DNA of 19,006 nt from Nitrospira sp. UBA5699. Lineage in GTDB: Bacteria > Nitrospirota > Nitrospiria > Nitrospirales > Nitrospiraceae. Each line of letters begins with the position of its first letter. Within the stretch, counting starts at the first letter, position 1. Position numbers and translations under genes: made by a program. Of the stretch, positions 1-5,541 are shown in pieces. The stretch is from contig DIHJ01000040.1 in NCBI GenBank assembly GCA_002420105.1, forward strand, positions 11,742 through 30,747, read 5' to 3'. The notes beneath the pieces are model-generated. The model searched no databases. It worked only from the letters and a program-made list of their open reading frames with translations, and had not been told where the DNA came from.

Positions 1-870
1 GTCTATCAGGAAGACAGCCCGTATCAGCAGGTCCGGATTCGCGACGACGATCTGTTTCGCTACCTTGTGCTGGACCGGACCTTTCATGCCGTGATGTGGA
101 AGGCGGACCCCGTCGCGCTGTTTCTCCCCTACAGTCAGCTGATGGTGACGTCTCTCGCCCTGGTCCCCGAGCCCAAACGCGGGCTCATTCTCGGGCATGG
201 CGGCGGCTCCTTGGCCAAGTGGCTGGCCGTCCGGTGGCCGGAGCTCGAGTTGGACGTTGTGGAGTTCGATCCGGTCGTCGTGCGGATGGCGGAGGAGTAC
301 TTTGCGTACCAGGCGCCGCCGCAACACCACGTCCACGTCCGTGACGCCAGAGTCTTCCTGAACCGGACGGGCCGGTCGTATGATCTGATCTGGGTGGACG
401 CCTTTGCGCGCCACATGATTCCGTTCCATTTGACCACGGCGGAGTTCTTTGCCGAGTTACGGGCGCATCTGGCGCCGAACGGAGTCCTCGCCGTCAATCT
501 GGCGTCGTCGGGCGAAGGTGGAGATCTCCTGCGGGCCAACGCGGTCATACAGACGATGCGGCAGTCGTTTCCCGCCGTCGAATCCTTCGCCGTGAAAGGG
601 CCGTGGAAATCCGTTCAAACGCGCTCCGAGAATCTTATTTTCTTCGCCGGAGCGCCGGTGGATCCGTATCGTGAATCGGAATTTGTCAGCAGAGTGGCGT
701 CGTTGATCGAGCAACAGCGTCTTCCCGTCGAGGCCCTCGCTTTATTGAGTACGCACCGCACCAAGCCCTGGGAGCCCGGCGTAGTCCTCACGGACGACTA
801 TGCCCCGTACGATCTTTTGATCGGGTCGAATGTTCAGGAACTGCAGCCGGAGCCGGGAGACTCGAAGTAA
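1..870 (+). CDS. Spermidine synthase-like aminopropyltransferase/methyltransferase-fold protein (5' end missing)
   Basis: The reading frame is open from base 1, so the gene is cut by the left edge and 289 residues are visible. The first residues contain the phrase EDSPYQQV, followed by LVLDRTFHAV. This matches the N-terminal beta hairpin of spermidine synthases (S-P-Y-Q, then R-x-L-x-LD). A Rossmann-fold nucleotide site follows: GHGGGSLAKWL, VEFDP, DARVFL and then YDLIWVDAF. Known family: transfer of an aminopropyl group from decarboxylated S-adenosylmethionine to a polyamine. Oddities: the usual GGGDGG box reads GHGGGS, and the stretch after VDAF (ARHMIPFHL) lacks the second acidic residue of the classical D-x-x-D active site. 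Spermidine formation is therefore not assured; it may be one of the many SpeE-like proteins of unknown substrate. The GTG at 67 is internal, because homology extends upstream of it. No clear terminator follows. Confidence 0.8.
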   Translation, partial: VYQEDSPYQQVRIRDDDLFRYLVLDRTFHAVMWKADPVALFLPYSQLMVTSLALVPEPKRGLILGHGGGSLAKWLAVRWPELELDVVEFDPVVVRMAEEYFAYQAPPQHHVHVRDARVFLNRTGRSYDLIWVDAFARHMIPFHLTTAEFFAELRAHLAPNGVLAVNLASSGEGGDLLRANAVIQTMRQSFPAVESFAVKGPWKSVQTRSENLIFFAGAPVDPYRESEFVSRVASLIEQQRLPVEALALLSTHRTKPWEPGVVLTDDYAPYDLLIGSNVQELQPEPGDSK

Positions 871-953
871 GACGTTGAATTCATTATCGTTGTCTTGTTG
901 ATAGTGAAGTGCCTGGAGCGGAGAGAGACCGGACGGGGCGCCCATTAACCTTC

Positions 954-983
954 TTGCTTCCCTTTTCCAGGCTGTGCTATAAG
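954..983 (+). promoter_or_regulatory. Candidate sigma70-type promoter for the cupredoxin gene
   Basis: TTGCTT at 954-959 and TATAAG at 978-983 are separated by 18 bases. This would give a leader of about 140 nt before the cupredoxin start at 1130. The same TTGCTT version of the -35 box appears in the rimP promoter of this window. Assigned by eye only. Confidence 0.45.
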
Positions 984-1129
984 GTTGCCTCCCAAAGAGA
1001 ATTATGGAATTGAGCTTGAACAGCGTGACTCAGTTCAGTCGTTGTCGGAGCGGTCAAGGCTACCTGATTGTTGCGGTAGTTATTCACCAACCTAATCACA
1101 TCTCTTCTTCTTTTTTAAGGAGGTAGGTC

Positions 1130-1609
1130 ATGGGCAAGACGATGTTAGGGGTCTTCTTCGGCCTCGTGATGGTCGTGGCTGGGGCGTCTGCTGCTTTCGC
1201 GCTTCAGGCTGGCGGAGTCGAAATCGGGGATCTGGAGACCGGATCCGTCGTGGGTCAGCCGTTCAAGGAACTGGAAGTGGATGCCCAGCTGTTTGCGGTG
1301 GAGATGGGAAACATGAAGACCTGGTATCCGCCGGTGACCGTGATCGACTTCAAGGTTCGCCCCGGCCGTCCGGTGGTGCTGAAGGTGACCAACAATTCGT
1401 CCTCCGAGCACGGTTTCGAGATGACCGACGCGGTCAATGCCGGCTCGCCGTTCGTGTTGAAGGCACAGGTGGTGCTGAAACCCGGCGAAACCAAGCTGAT
1501 CGGTATCCCGACCAGCGACCTGTTCTACGCGACCCAGGGCAACACCCTGAACTATCGCTGCCACCTCCATGCGGCGCATGTCGGCGGCAAGCTGCTCATG
1601 ATCAAGTAA
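1130..1609 (+). CDS. Secreted cupredoxin with nitrosocyanin-like metal-site motif
   Basis: 159 residues with a clear Sec signal peptide (about 1-24, ending AAFA). The start ATG has a strong AAGGAGGT ribosome site. The mature part looks like one cupredoxin beta barrel: VIDFKVRPGRPVVLKVTN, then SSEHGFEM (residues 91-98), KPGETK, and near the end the metal loop RCHLHAAHVGG (143-153). Likely copper ligands are C144 and H147, with H150 and E93 or H94 as further candidates. In plastocyanin-type proteins a Met sits at Cys+8; here that position is Gly, and no GM follows. As I recall nitrosocyanin, it has SEGF and WCQLH followed by a second His, with a Glu ligand, which resembles this arrangement. Probable role: periplasmic electron transfer or copper handling; the partner is unknown. 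It stands alone between a promoter and a terminator hairpin. Confidence 0.85.
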   Translation: MGKTMLGVFFGLVMVVAGASAAFALQAGGVEIGDLETGSVVGQPFKELEVDAQLFAVEMGNMKTWYPPVTVIDFKVRPGRPVVLKVTNNSSSEHGFEMTDAVNAGSPFVLKAQVVLKPGETKLIGIPTSDLFYATQGNTLNYRCHLHAAHVGGKLLMIK

Positions 1610-1634
1610 TCGCGTCACGATAGGCAACGTATGA

Positions 1635-1671
1635 CAACGCCCCATCCGCCTTATCGGCGGGTGGGGCGTTG
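1635..1671. terminator. Shared hairpin terminator between convergent genes
   Basis: A 16-bp stem (1635-1650 with 1656-1671, one T-G wobble on the plus strand) encloses a 5-nt loop. It lies 26 bases after the cupredoxin stop and 24 bases beyond the end of the convergent gene at 1695. T-tracts are weak on both sides, so efficiency is uncertain, but the stem is long and GC-rich. Confidence 0.75.
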
Positions 1672-1694
1672 CTGTTTCGGAGGAGGCTTGTCCC

Positions 1695-2027
1695 CTACAC
1701 GTCTTCTTCGGCCCGGCAGTCGGCTCCGGGCTCCAGCGGCACGTTCTGCACGCCCCTCAATTCTCCTGCCACGATCAGCAGAAGAAAGCGGCTGAGCGTG
1801 GGTTCCCTCTCGCGCCGTTCCTTCACGATGGTCTGCACATCGACGATCATTTCATCGCCGTCCCACTGGGTTTCGTTGATCACCCAGTAATGTCCGGCCG
1901 CGTCTGGGAACTGGCGGTCGACGAATTTTTCGATGATGCTGCCGATATCTCCGGTGCTGGCTAGCACAAACGACGGCAGCATCAGGATGCCGGCGAGCCC
2001 TGCGGCGAGAATTCGTTTGCAGCCCAT
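1695..2027 (-). CDS. Small secreted protein of unknown function
   Basis: 110 residues. The start ATG has a GGAGGTGA ribosome site 3-5 bases upstream. The N-terminus is a typical signal peptide (KRILAAGLAGILMLPSFVLA, cleavage near residue 23), leaving about 87 residues in the periplasm. The mature part has the phrase AAGHYWVINETQWDGDEMIVDVQTIV, which reads like two beta strands around a turn. An ERRERE charged patch, a hydrophobic strand (RFLLLIVAGEL) and an acidic tail with a single Cys follow. I do not recognise a family. It is monocistronic: a promoter lies about 100 bases upstream and the hairpin shared with the cupredoxin gene follows. It may be part of the periplasmic redox setting, but only proximity suggests this. 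Confidence 0.75.
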   Translation of the reverse strand: MGCKRILAAGLAGILMLPSFVLASTGDIGSIIEKFVDRQFPDAAGHYWVINETQWDGDEMIVDVQTIVKERREREPTLSRFLLLIVAGELRGVQNVPLEPGADCRAEEDV

Positions 2028-2129
2028 GAGTCACCTCCATGGGGACAGGTGGGAATGCTCTGCCCGCTCCGTCCGGCATCAACTGGCGGGGGTGCCACAG
2101 GGAGCGGAACTGCGGGATGACACAGTTAA

Positions 2130-2158
2130 ATTGTACTGCCGGAAAGGGCCGCTGTCCA
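2130..2158 (-). promoter_or_regulatory. Sigma70-type promoter for the small secreted protein
   Basis: On the minus strand TGGACA (2158-2153) is followed after exactly 17 bases by TACAAT (2135-2130). Each hexamer matches the consensus at five of six positions. Transcription would start near 2123, giving a leader of about 95 nt before the ATG at 2027. Bases 2028-2191 contain no other feature I can support. Confidence 0.55.
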
Positions 2159-2191
2159 TGAACGGGTGAAATCGGCGACGGGAGCATAGAA

Positions 2192-2227
2192 GAAGGCCCC
2201 GCGATTCGTGAGCGTCGCGGGGCCTTC
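2192..2227 (-). terminator. Intrinsic terminator of the ferredoxin gene
   Basis: A perfect 13-bp stem (2192-2204 with 2215-2227) encloses a 10-nt loop. On the minus strand the stem ends in CTTC followed by TTCTAT, a short T-rich tail. It sits 26 bases beyond the ferredoxin stop codon. It also separates this gene from the promoter of the next minus-strand gene. Confidence 0.85.
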
Positions 2228-2253
2228 AGCGGTGTGTGCGAGTAGGGGAGCGA

Positions 2254-2601
2254 TCAGTTGCGGACGCCGCTCCAGACCTTGGCCGGATCAATGGCCTTAT
2301 CCGGGTTCAGTTTCTTCGCTTTCTCAAGCAGAACATCCGTCGCTTCCGGGTACGCCGGATCGGAAATGCAGCAGTTATCGACCGGGCACACGGCGGCGCA
2401 CTGCGGTTCGTCGAAATGGCCGACGCATTCGGTGCAGCGGTCATGAGTAATCACATAGATGTTGTCGCCGACTCCCTGGCCGTCGCCCACATGGTTTCCC
2501 TTCGTTTCCGCATCGCTGCGAGTTTCAAAAATCGCCTCGTTCGGACATTCAGGTAGGCAGGCTCCACAGGAGATACATTCATCGGTAATCAGCAGTGCCA
2601 T
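2254..2601 (-). CDS. 2[4Fe-4S] ferredoxin, Allochromatium/YfhL type
   Basis: 115 residues, ATG preceded by AAGGAGG. The first cluster motif is C9-x2-C12-x2-C15-x3-C19-P. The second is C56-x2-C59-x8-C68-x3-C72-P, and two further cysteines sit at 77-78. The eight-residue spacer in the second motif and the C-terminal extension after residue 78 are the mark of Allochromatium-type (YfhL-like) ferredoxins, which have low-potential clusters. An extra stretch of about 20 residues between the two motifs (SDAETKGNHVGDGQGVGDN) is longer than usual. Role: soluble cytoplasmic one-electron carrier. In Nitrospira-like organisms such ferredoxins are expected to serve low-potential reactions, for example the reductive TCA cycle (inference). 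It has its own terminator and is divergent from the DUF192 operon. Confidence 0.93.
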   Translation of the reverse strand: MALLITDECISCGACLPECPNEAIFETRSDAETKGNHVGDGQGVGDNIYVITHDRCTECVGHFDEPQCAAVCPVDNCCISDPAYPEATDVLLEKAKKLNPDKAIDPAKVWSGVRN

Positions 2602-2641
2602 GACCCTCGCCTCCTTCTCCCCACAATAGAGACAAACACGG

Positions 2642-2671
2642 TTGACAAGCCCGCCCCGTCCCGACCATATT
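2642..2671 (+). promoter_or_regulatory. Possible promoter for the DUF192 operon
   Basis: A perfect TTGACA (2642-2647) is followed after 18 bases by CATATT (2666-2671). A transcript from here would have a leader of about 135 nt. It is in the divergent gap between the ferredoxin and DUF192 genes. The -10 match is only moderate. Confidence 0.35.
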
Positions 2672-2785
2672 GCGTGACGCGACGTGCGCGCATTCTAGTC
2701 CGCCGCTCTTTTCCAAGTCAACAGAACGGCGTTCGCTCAGAAGGCCTAGATCTCCTGTTATTATGGGCCTTTGGGCCCAGATTGC

Positions 2786-2797
2786 GTCACGCGTGAC
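2786..2797. promoter_or_regulatory. Perfect 12-bp palindrome, candidate operator or leader element
   Basis: GTCACGCGTGAC reads the same on both strands and lies 16 bases before the DUF192 start codon. The 13-base word starting at 2781 (ATTGCGTCACGCG) also occurs with one change at 2669-2681 (ATTGCGTGACGCG), near the other end of the same divergent gap. A 6-bp hairpin with a TTTG loop (2764-2779) lies just before it. Confidence 0.3.
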
Positions 2798-2813
2798 CGA
2801 CGGGGATTCTCTC

Positions 2814-3308
2814 ATGACGACGGCCCAGCCAGGTGAGCGGGAACAGAAAAAGAAGCGGATCATCATGATGATCCTGCTCGCGATTCTCCTGATGAGCGTC
2901 TCGATGTTCGTGATGCAGCGGGAGGACTCGAAAACGATCGTCGTCACCTTTCCGAACGGAACCGAACTGGAGGCGGAGGTCGCCGATACGCCCGAGAAGC
3001 TGCTGTTCGGCCTGGCCTTTCAGGAGGCATTGCCCCCGAACGGGGGAATGATCTATATCTTCGAAGCAACCGGGCCGCATCGTGTGACGACGAAAGAGTA
3101 TCGATTTCCCGTCGATATGATCTGGGTCGACGAGAGTCACCACATCGTGTCGATGTCGGAGAACGTCCCACCGTGCCGGCAGCAGACCTGTCCCTGGCAC
3201 GGATCGACACCGGAAGCCGTGCGGTATCTGATCCAAACCGAAGCGGGGTTCGTGAAGCGGCAGGGGCTCGCGGTCGGGGGGGAATTGAAATATACGCTAC
3301 GCATGTGA
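2814..3308 (+). CDS. Membrane-anchored DUF192 family protein
   Basis: 164 residues from the ATG at 2814. Longer readings from 2670 or 2763 would run through the intergenic palindrome and hairpin and add no domain. After a basic stretch (REQKKKR) comes one membrane segment at about 16-34, so the rest should face the periplasm. The remainder matches the DUF192 fold: strand TIVVTFPNGTELEAEVADTPEKLLFGLAFQEALPPNGGMIYIF, then FPVDMIWVDESHHIVSMSENVPPC and a C-terminal VGGELKYTL. The usual FWMK segment in the middle is replaced by TTKEYRF. The biochemical role of DUF192 proteins is not established. It is the first gene of a four-gene plus-strand cluster and lies 50 bases before the Rieske gene. Confidence 0.85.
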   Translation: MTTAQPGEREQKKKRIIMMILLAILLMSVSMFVMQREDSKTIVVTFPNGTELEAEVADTPEKLLFGLAFQEALPPNGGMIYIFEATGPHRVTTKEYRFPVDMIWVDESHHIVSMSENVPPCRQQTCPWHGSTPEAVRYLIQTEAGFVKRQGLAVGGELKYTLRM

Positions 3309-3358
3309 GCCGGGCGCGTCGACATCGAGGAATTGCGCGAAGAGGGAGGAGCCGGAGC

Positions 3359-3682
3359 GTGGCCATTGAAGGGTTTCAGATGATCGCCCGGGTCGACGAC
3401 GTGCCGCCGGGGCAATCGAAGGTGGTGACGGTCAACAACCGCGCGATCGCGCTGTTCAACATCGACGGGAAGTTTTTCGCCATCCACAATCTCTGCCCGC
3501 ACGAAGGCGGCCCTCTGAACGAGGGCCGGGTGAAGGGGTTTGTGGTGGCCTGTCCCTGGCATGATCTCGCGTTCGACATCCGGAACGGGCAGGGGACCGA
3601 CGGGGGAGGCTACTGCGTCGGCAGCTACGAGGTTCGCGTCGAGGGCGAAGAGATCTTCGTGGGGCCCAGACGCAGGACGTAA
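3359..3682 (+). CDS. Small Rieske [2Fe-2S] ferredoxin
   Basis: 107 residues from the GTG at 3359, which has GGGAGGAG about 9 bases upstream. An upstream reading from 3173 would overlap the DUF192 gene with low-complexity Arg-rich sequence, so it is rejected. The Rieske cluster ligands are C46-P-H48 and C65-P-W-H68, in the phrases NLCPHEGGPL and ACPWHDLAFD. The protein is the size of a single Rieske domain, like ferredoxin subunits of aromatic dioxygenases or NirD-type proteins. No signal peptide or membrane segment is present, so it acts in the cytoplasm as an electron carrier. No oxygenase or nitrite reductase large subunit lies nearby, so the partner is unknown. It lies 42 bases before the chagasin-like gene in the same operon. 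Confidence 0.93.
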   Translation: MAIEGFQMIARVDDVPPGQSKVVTVNNRAIALFNIDGKFFAIHNLCPHEGGPLNEGRVKGFVVACPWHDLAFDIRNGQGTDGGGYCVGSYEVRVEGEEIFVGPRRRT

Positions 3683-3724
3683 GGACAGCTGCCTGAAACC
3701 ATCACCGGATTCGAGGATGAACGG

Positions 3725-4069
3725 ATGAGCATGTCGGACGGAGGAACCGGGTTGCACGAGGAGACCAAGGTGATCGAGGCGACCCTCGACCGGCCGATTC
3801 AGATCCACCTCTGGGAAGACCGGACGAGAGGGGAACTCTGGGTTCCGACCTACGACACGACCGGCCTGGCTCTGCTGGAGGACGACTACCTGCGCATCGC
3901 CGGCAATAATGCGGTCGACAACGGGCGCCGGACGTTCGAATTCAAAGCTCTGAAACCGGGAACGTATCAGGTGCTGTTTGAAAAACGCATGGGATGGAAG
4001 TTCACCGCGGAGGACCGCCGCGTCTTTCAGGTGACGGTTGCCGACTCATCACCGACTCGGAGCGCCTGA
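3725..4069 (+). CDS. Chagasin-like (inhibitor family I42) protein
   Basis: 114 residues. The middle carries the pattern of chagasin-type cysteine protease inhibitors: GELWVPTYDTTGLALL (36-51) corresponds to the NPTTGY loop, and GTYQVLFEKRMGWKF (79-93) to the strand before the R-P-W loop, with a final beta strand VFQVTV. The TTG core is present, but the Asn-Pro before it is changed to Tyr-Asp and the RPW loop reads KRMGW. Known role of the family: inhibition of papain-like proteases. No signal peptide is visible, unlike the secreted bacterial I42 proteins, so a cytoplasmic, perhaps structural, function is possible. It lies between the Rieske gene and the aminotransferase, whose GTG begins 2 bases after this stop. 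Confidence 0.65.
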   Translation: MSMSDGGTGLHEETKVIEATLDRPIQIHLWEDRTRGELWVPTYDTTGLALLEDDYLRIAGNNAVDNGRRTFEFKALKPGTYQVLFEKRMGWKFTAEDRRVFQVTVADSSPTRSA

Positions 4070-4071
4070 TC

Positions 4072-4911
4072 GTGCCGGAGATCGCATTCGTCAACGGACG
4101 GTTCATGCCGCTGGCCGAGGCGACGGTGTCGATCGAGGACCGCGGGTTCCAGTTCGGCGACGGCGTCTACGAGGTCATCCGCACCTACGGCGGTCGTCCC
4201 TTCGAACTGGAGGCGCATCTGGCCCGTCTGGACCGCAGTGCCCGGGCGCTCGATCTGCAACAGCCCTACTCTCATCAGCAGTGGCGCCGGCATATTCTGG
4301 ACGGCATCCGGCGGGCCGCGTACCCGGAAGCCAAGGTCTATCTCCAAATAACGAGAGGGGCGGCGCCGCGCGACCATGCCTATGCCGCGGACCTGTCGCC
4401 TACCGTCGTCATGACGATCCGCGAGCTGCACCCGCTCGCCGCCGCGGTCCAGGCGGCCGGCGTGGAAGCCATGACCGTCGAGGACATTCGCTGGGGGCGG
4501 TGCGACGTCAAGAGCGTCAACCTTTTGGCCAACGTGCTCGCCCGCCAGCAGGTCAAGCAGGCGGGGTTGTTCGAGGCCGTTCTGGTGAAGGGCGGGCAGG
4601 TCAGCGAAGGGGCGGTCAGCAATGTGATGGCGGTCCGGAACGGCGTCGTGATCACGGCGCCGGAAGGCCCCCGCATCCTCTCCGGCGTGACGAGAGCGGT
4701 CGTGCTCCAGATTGCGCGTCTGGAGGGGATTCCGGTGGAGGAGCGCTACCTGCCCGTGAGCGAGCTCTACGCCGCCGACGAAGTGTTTCTGACCGGCACC
4801 ACCGTCGAAGTATTGGGGGTGGTGCGGATCGACGGGAAGACGATCGGGAACGGAAAACCGGGGCCTGTGACCCGGCGTCTGGCAGCGCGCCTGGGCGAGC
4901 GGACCGGGTAG
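4072..4911 (+). CDS. dat: D-amino-acid (D-alanine) aminotransferase, PLP fold type IV
   Basis: 279 residues from the GTG at 4072, with CGGAG 9 bases upstream; an upstream start would overlap the previous gene by 76 bases. The N-terminus VNGRFMPLAEATVSIEDRGFQFGDGVYEVIRTYGG is typical of class IV aminotransferases. The PLP-binding Lys is K147 in RCDVKSVNLL. ITRGAAPRDH (93-102) carries the Arg and Arg-x-His carboxylate trap typical of D-amino-acid aminotransferases, and SEGAVSNVMAV binds the cofactor. Reaction: D-alanine + 2-oxoglutarate to pyruvate + D-glutamate, which feeds peptidoglycan synthesis. Length fits the family (about 280). Branched-chain aminotransferase or aminodeoxychorismate lyase are the alternatives, less likely because of the R-x-H motif. 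It is the last gene of the DUF192-Rieske-I42 cluster. Confidence 0.88.
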   Translation: MPEIAFVNGRFMPLAEATVSIEDRGFQFGDGVYEVIRTYGGRPFELEAHLARLDRSARALDLQQPYSHQQWRRHILDGIRRAAYPEAKVYLQITRGAAPRDHAYAADLSPTVVMTIRELHPLAAAVQAAGVEAMTVEDIRWGRCDVKSVNLLANVLARQQVKQAGLFEAVLVKGGQVSEGAVSNVMAVRNGVVITAPEGPRILSGVTRAVVLQIARLEGIPVEERYLPVSELYAADEVFLTGTTVEVLGVVRIDGKTIGNGKPGPVTRRLAARLGERTG

Positions 4912-4919
4912 CCCGCCCC

Positions 4920-4948
4920 TTGCTTTGGCACGGATGACATGCTATGGT
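4920..4948 (+). promoter_or_regulatory. Extended -10 promoter of the rimP-nusA-infB operon
   Basis: TTGCTT (4920-4925) is followed after exactly 17 bases by TATGGT (4943-4948). A TG lies one base before the -10 (TGC-TATGGT), an extended -10. Transcription would begin near 4955, only a few bases before the terminator-like hairpin at 4961. It starts 8 bases after the dat stop. Confidence 0.6.
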
Positions 4949-4960
4949 GCTGCCGCTGGA

Positions 4961-4988
4961 AAGTGGGCTCAGGCCCACTTTTTTGTTT
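4961..4988 (+). terminator. Intrinsic terminator/attenuator in the rimP leader
   Basis: AAGTGGGC (4961-4968), loop TCAG, GCCCACTT (4973-4980), then TTTTGTTT: a perfect 8-bp stem with a T tract. It lies between the promoter and rimP, so it must be read through for the operon to be expressed. A terminator-like leader ahead of rimP is known from other bacteria (the rimP-leader class of cis-RNA). I infer that this is the counterpart here. It could instead, in part, terminate the dat operon. Confidence 0.8.
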
Positions 4989-5027
4989 GATCTCGTGAAC
5001 AGAGCAGCCAGAGAAACGGGGCTAGGG

Positions 5028-5510
5028 GTGTCGGTGAAGGAGTCCCGACCGGTCGTCGACCGTATCAGTGAGGCGGTATCGCCCATCCTCTGGACATTGG
5101 GCCTGGAACTGGTGGATGTCGTGTGCGTGGGGCAGGGGCCTCGTTCGGTGGTGCGGGTCTTCATCGACAAGCCGGGCGGGGTCACGCTGGACGATTGCGA
5201 GCGCGCGCACAAGGCGCTCGGTCCGGCGCTGGACGTGACCGATCCGTTTCCCCATGCCTATACGCTTGAAGTATCCTCGCCGGGTCTGGATCGGCCCTTC
5301 AAACGGATTCAGGACTATCGCCGGGCAGTCGGGAAGCTGGTGAGCCTCAAGCTCAGGGAGCCCCTTGCCGGACAGTGGCGCCTGGTGGGAACATTGACCG
5401 ACGTGGCGGACTGGACCGTGACTCTTGCGGTAAACGAACCGCCGCCTCCGCGGACCATTACCCTCGAGCAGGGAGCCATTGCCGAGGCCAGACGGGTGGT
5501 GACGTGGTAA
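5028..5510 (+). CDS. rimP: Ribosome maturation factor RimP
   Basis: About 160 residues, normal for RimP. Family phrases: LGLELVDVVCVGQGPRSVVRVFIDKPGGVTLDDCERAHKALGPALDV, then PHAYTLEVSSPGLDRPFKRIQDYRRAVGKLVSLKL in the N-terminal domain, and an SH3-like C-terminal domain (GTLTDVADWTVTLAV). Role: late assembly of the 30S subunit in the cytoplasm. Start choice: the ATG at 4944 lies within the -10 box and would place the attenuator hairpin inside the coding region, so it is rejected. GTG codons at 4995, 5028 and 5034 remain. I take 5028, but 5034 is equally possible; both have a G-rich stretch a few bases upstream. It is the first gene of the operon, 31 bases before nusA. Confidence 0.93.
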   Translation: MSVKESRPVVDRISEAVSPILWTLGLELVDVVCVGQGPRSVVRVFIDKPGGVTLDDCERAHKALGPALDVTDPFPHAYTLEVSSPGLDRPFKRIQDYRRAVGKLVSLKLREPLAGQWRLVGTLTDVADWTVTLAVNEPPPPRTITLEQGAIAEARRVVTW

Positions 5511-5541
5511 GCATCGACGGCTCCAGAGTGGAGAGCGAATC

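Noticed and set aside
2208..2556. Plus-strand frames opposite the ferredoxin
   Set aside because: The ferredoxin on the minus strand has all eight cluster cysteines, a ribosome site and a terminator; the plus frames have none.
2670..2813. A longer DUF192 protein starting at 2670
   Set aside because: The extension covers the divergent intergenic region with a palindrome and hairpin, and adds no domain. The ATG at 2814 gives a normal membrane anchor.
4038..4937. A 299-residue plus-strand frame overlapping the aminotransferase
   Set aside because: Arg/Gly/Pro-rich alternate reading of dat with no motifs. The dat frame carries all PLP-site residues.
4944..5027. The ATG at 4944 as the rimP start
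   Set aside because: It lies within the -10 box and would force translation through an intrinsic terminator hairpin. RimP homology begins after about 5034.
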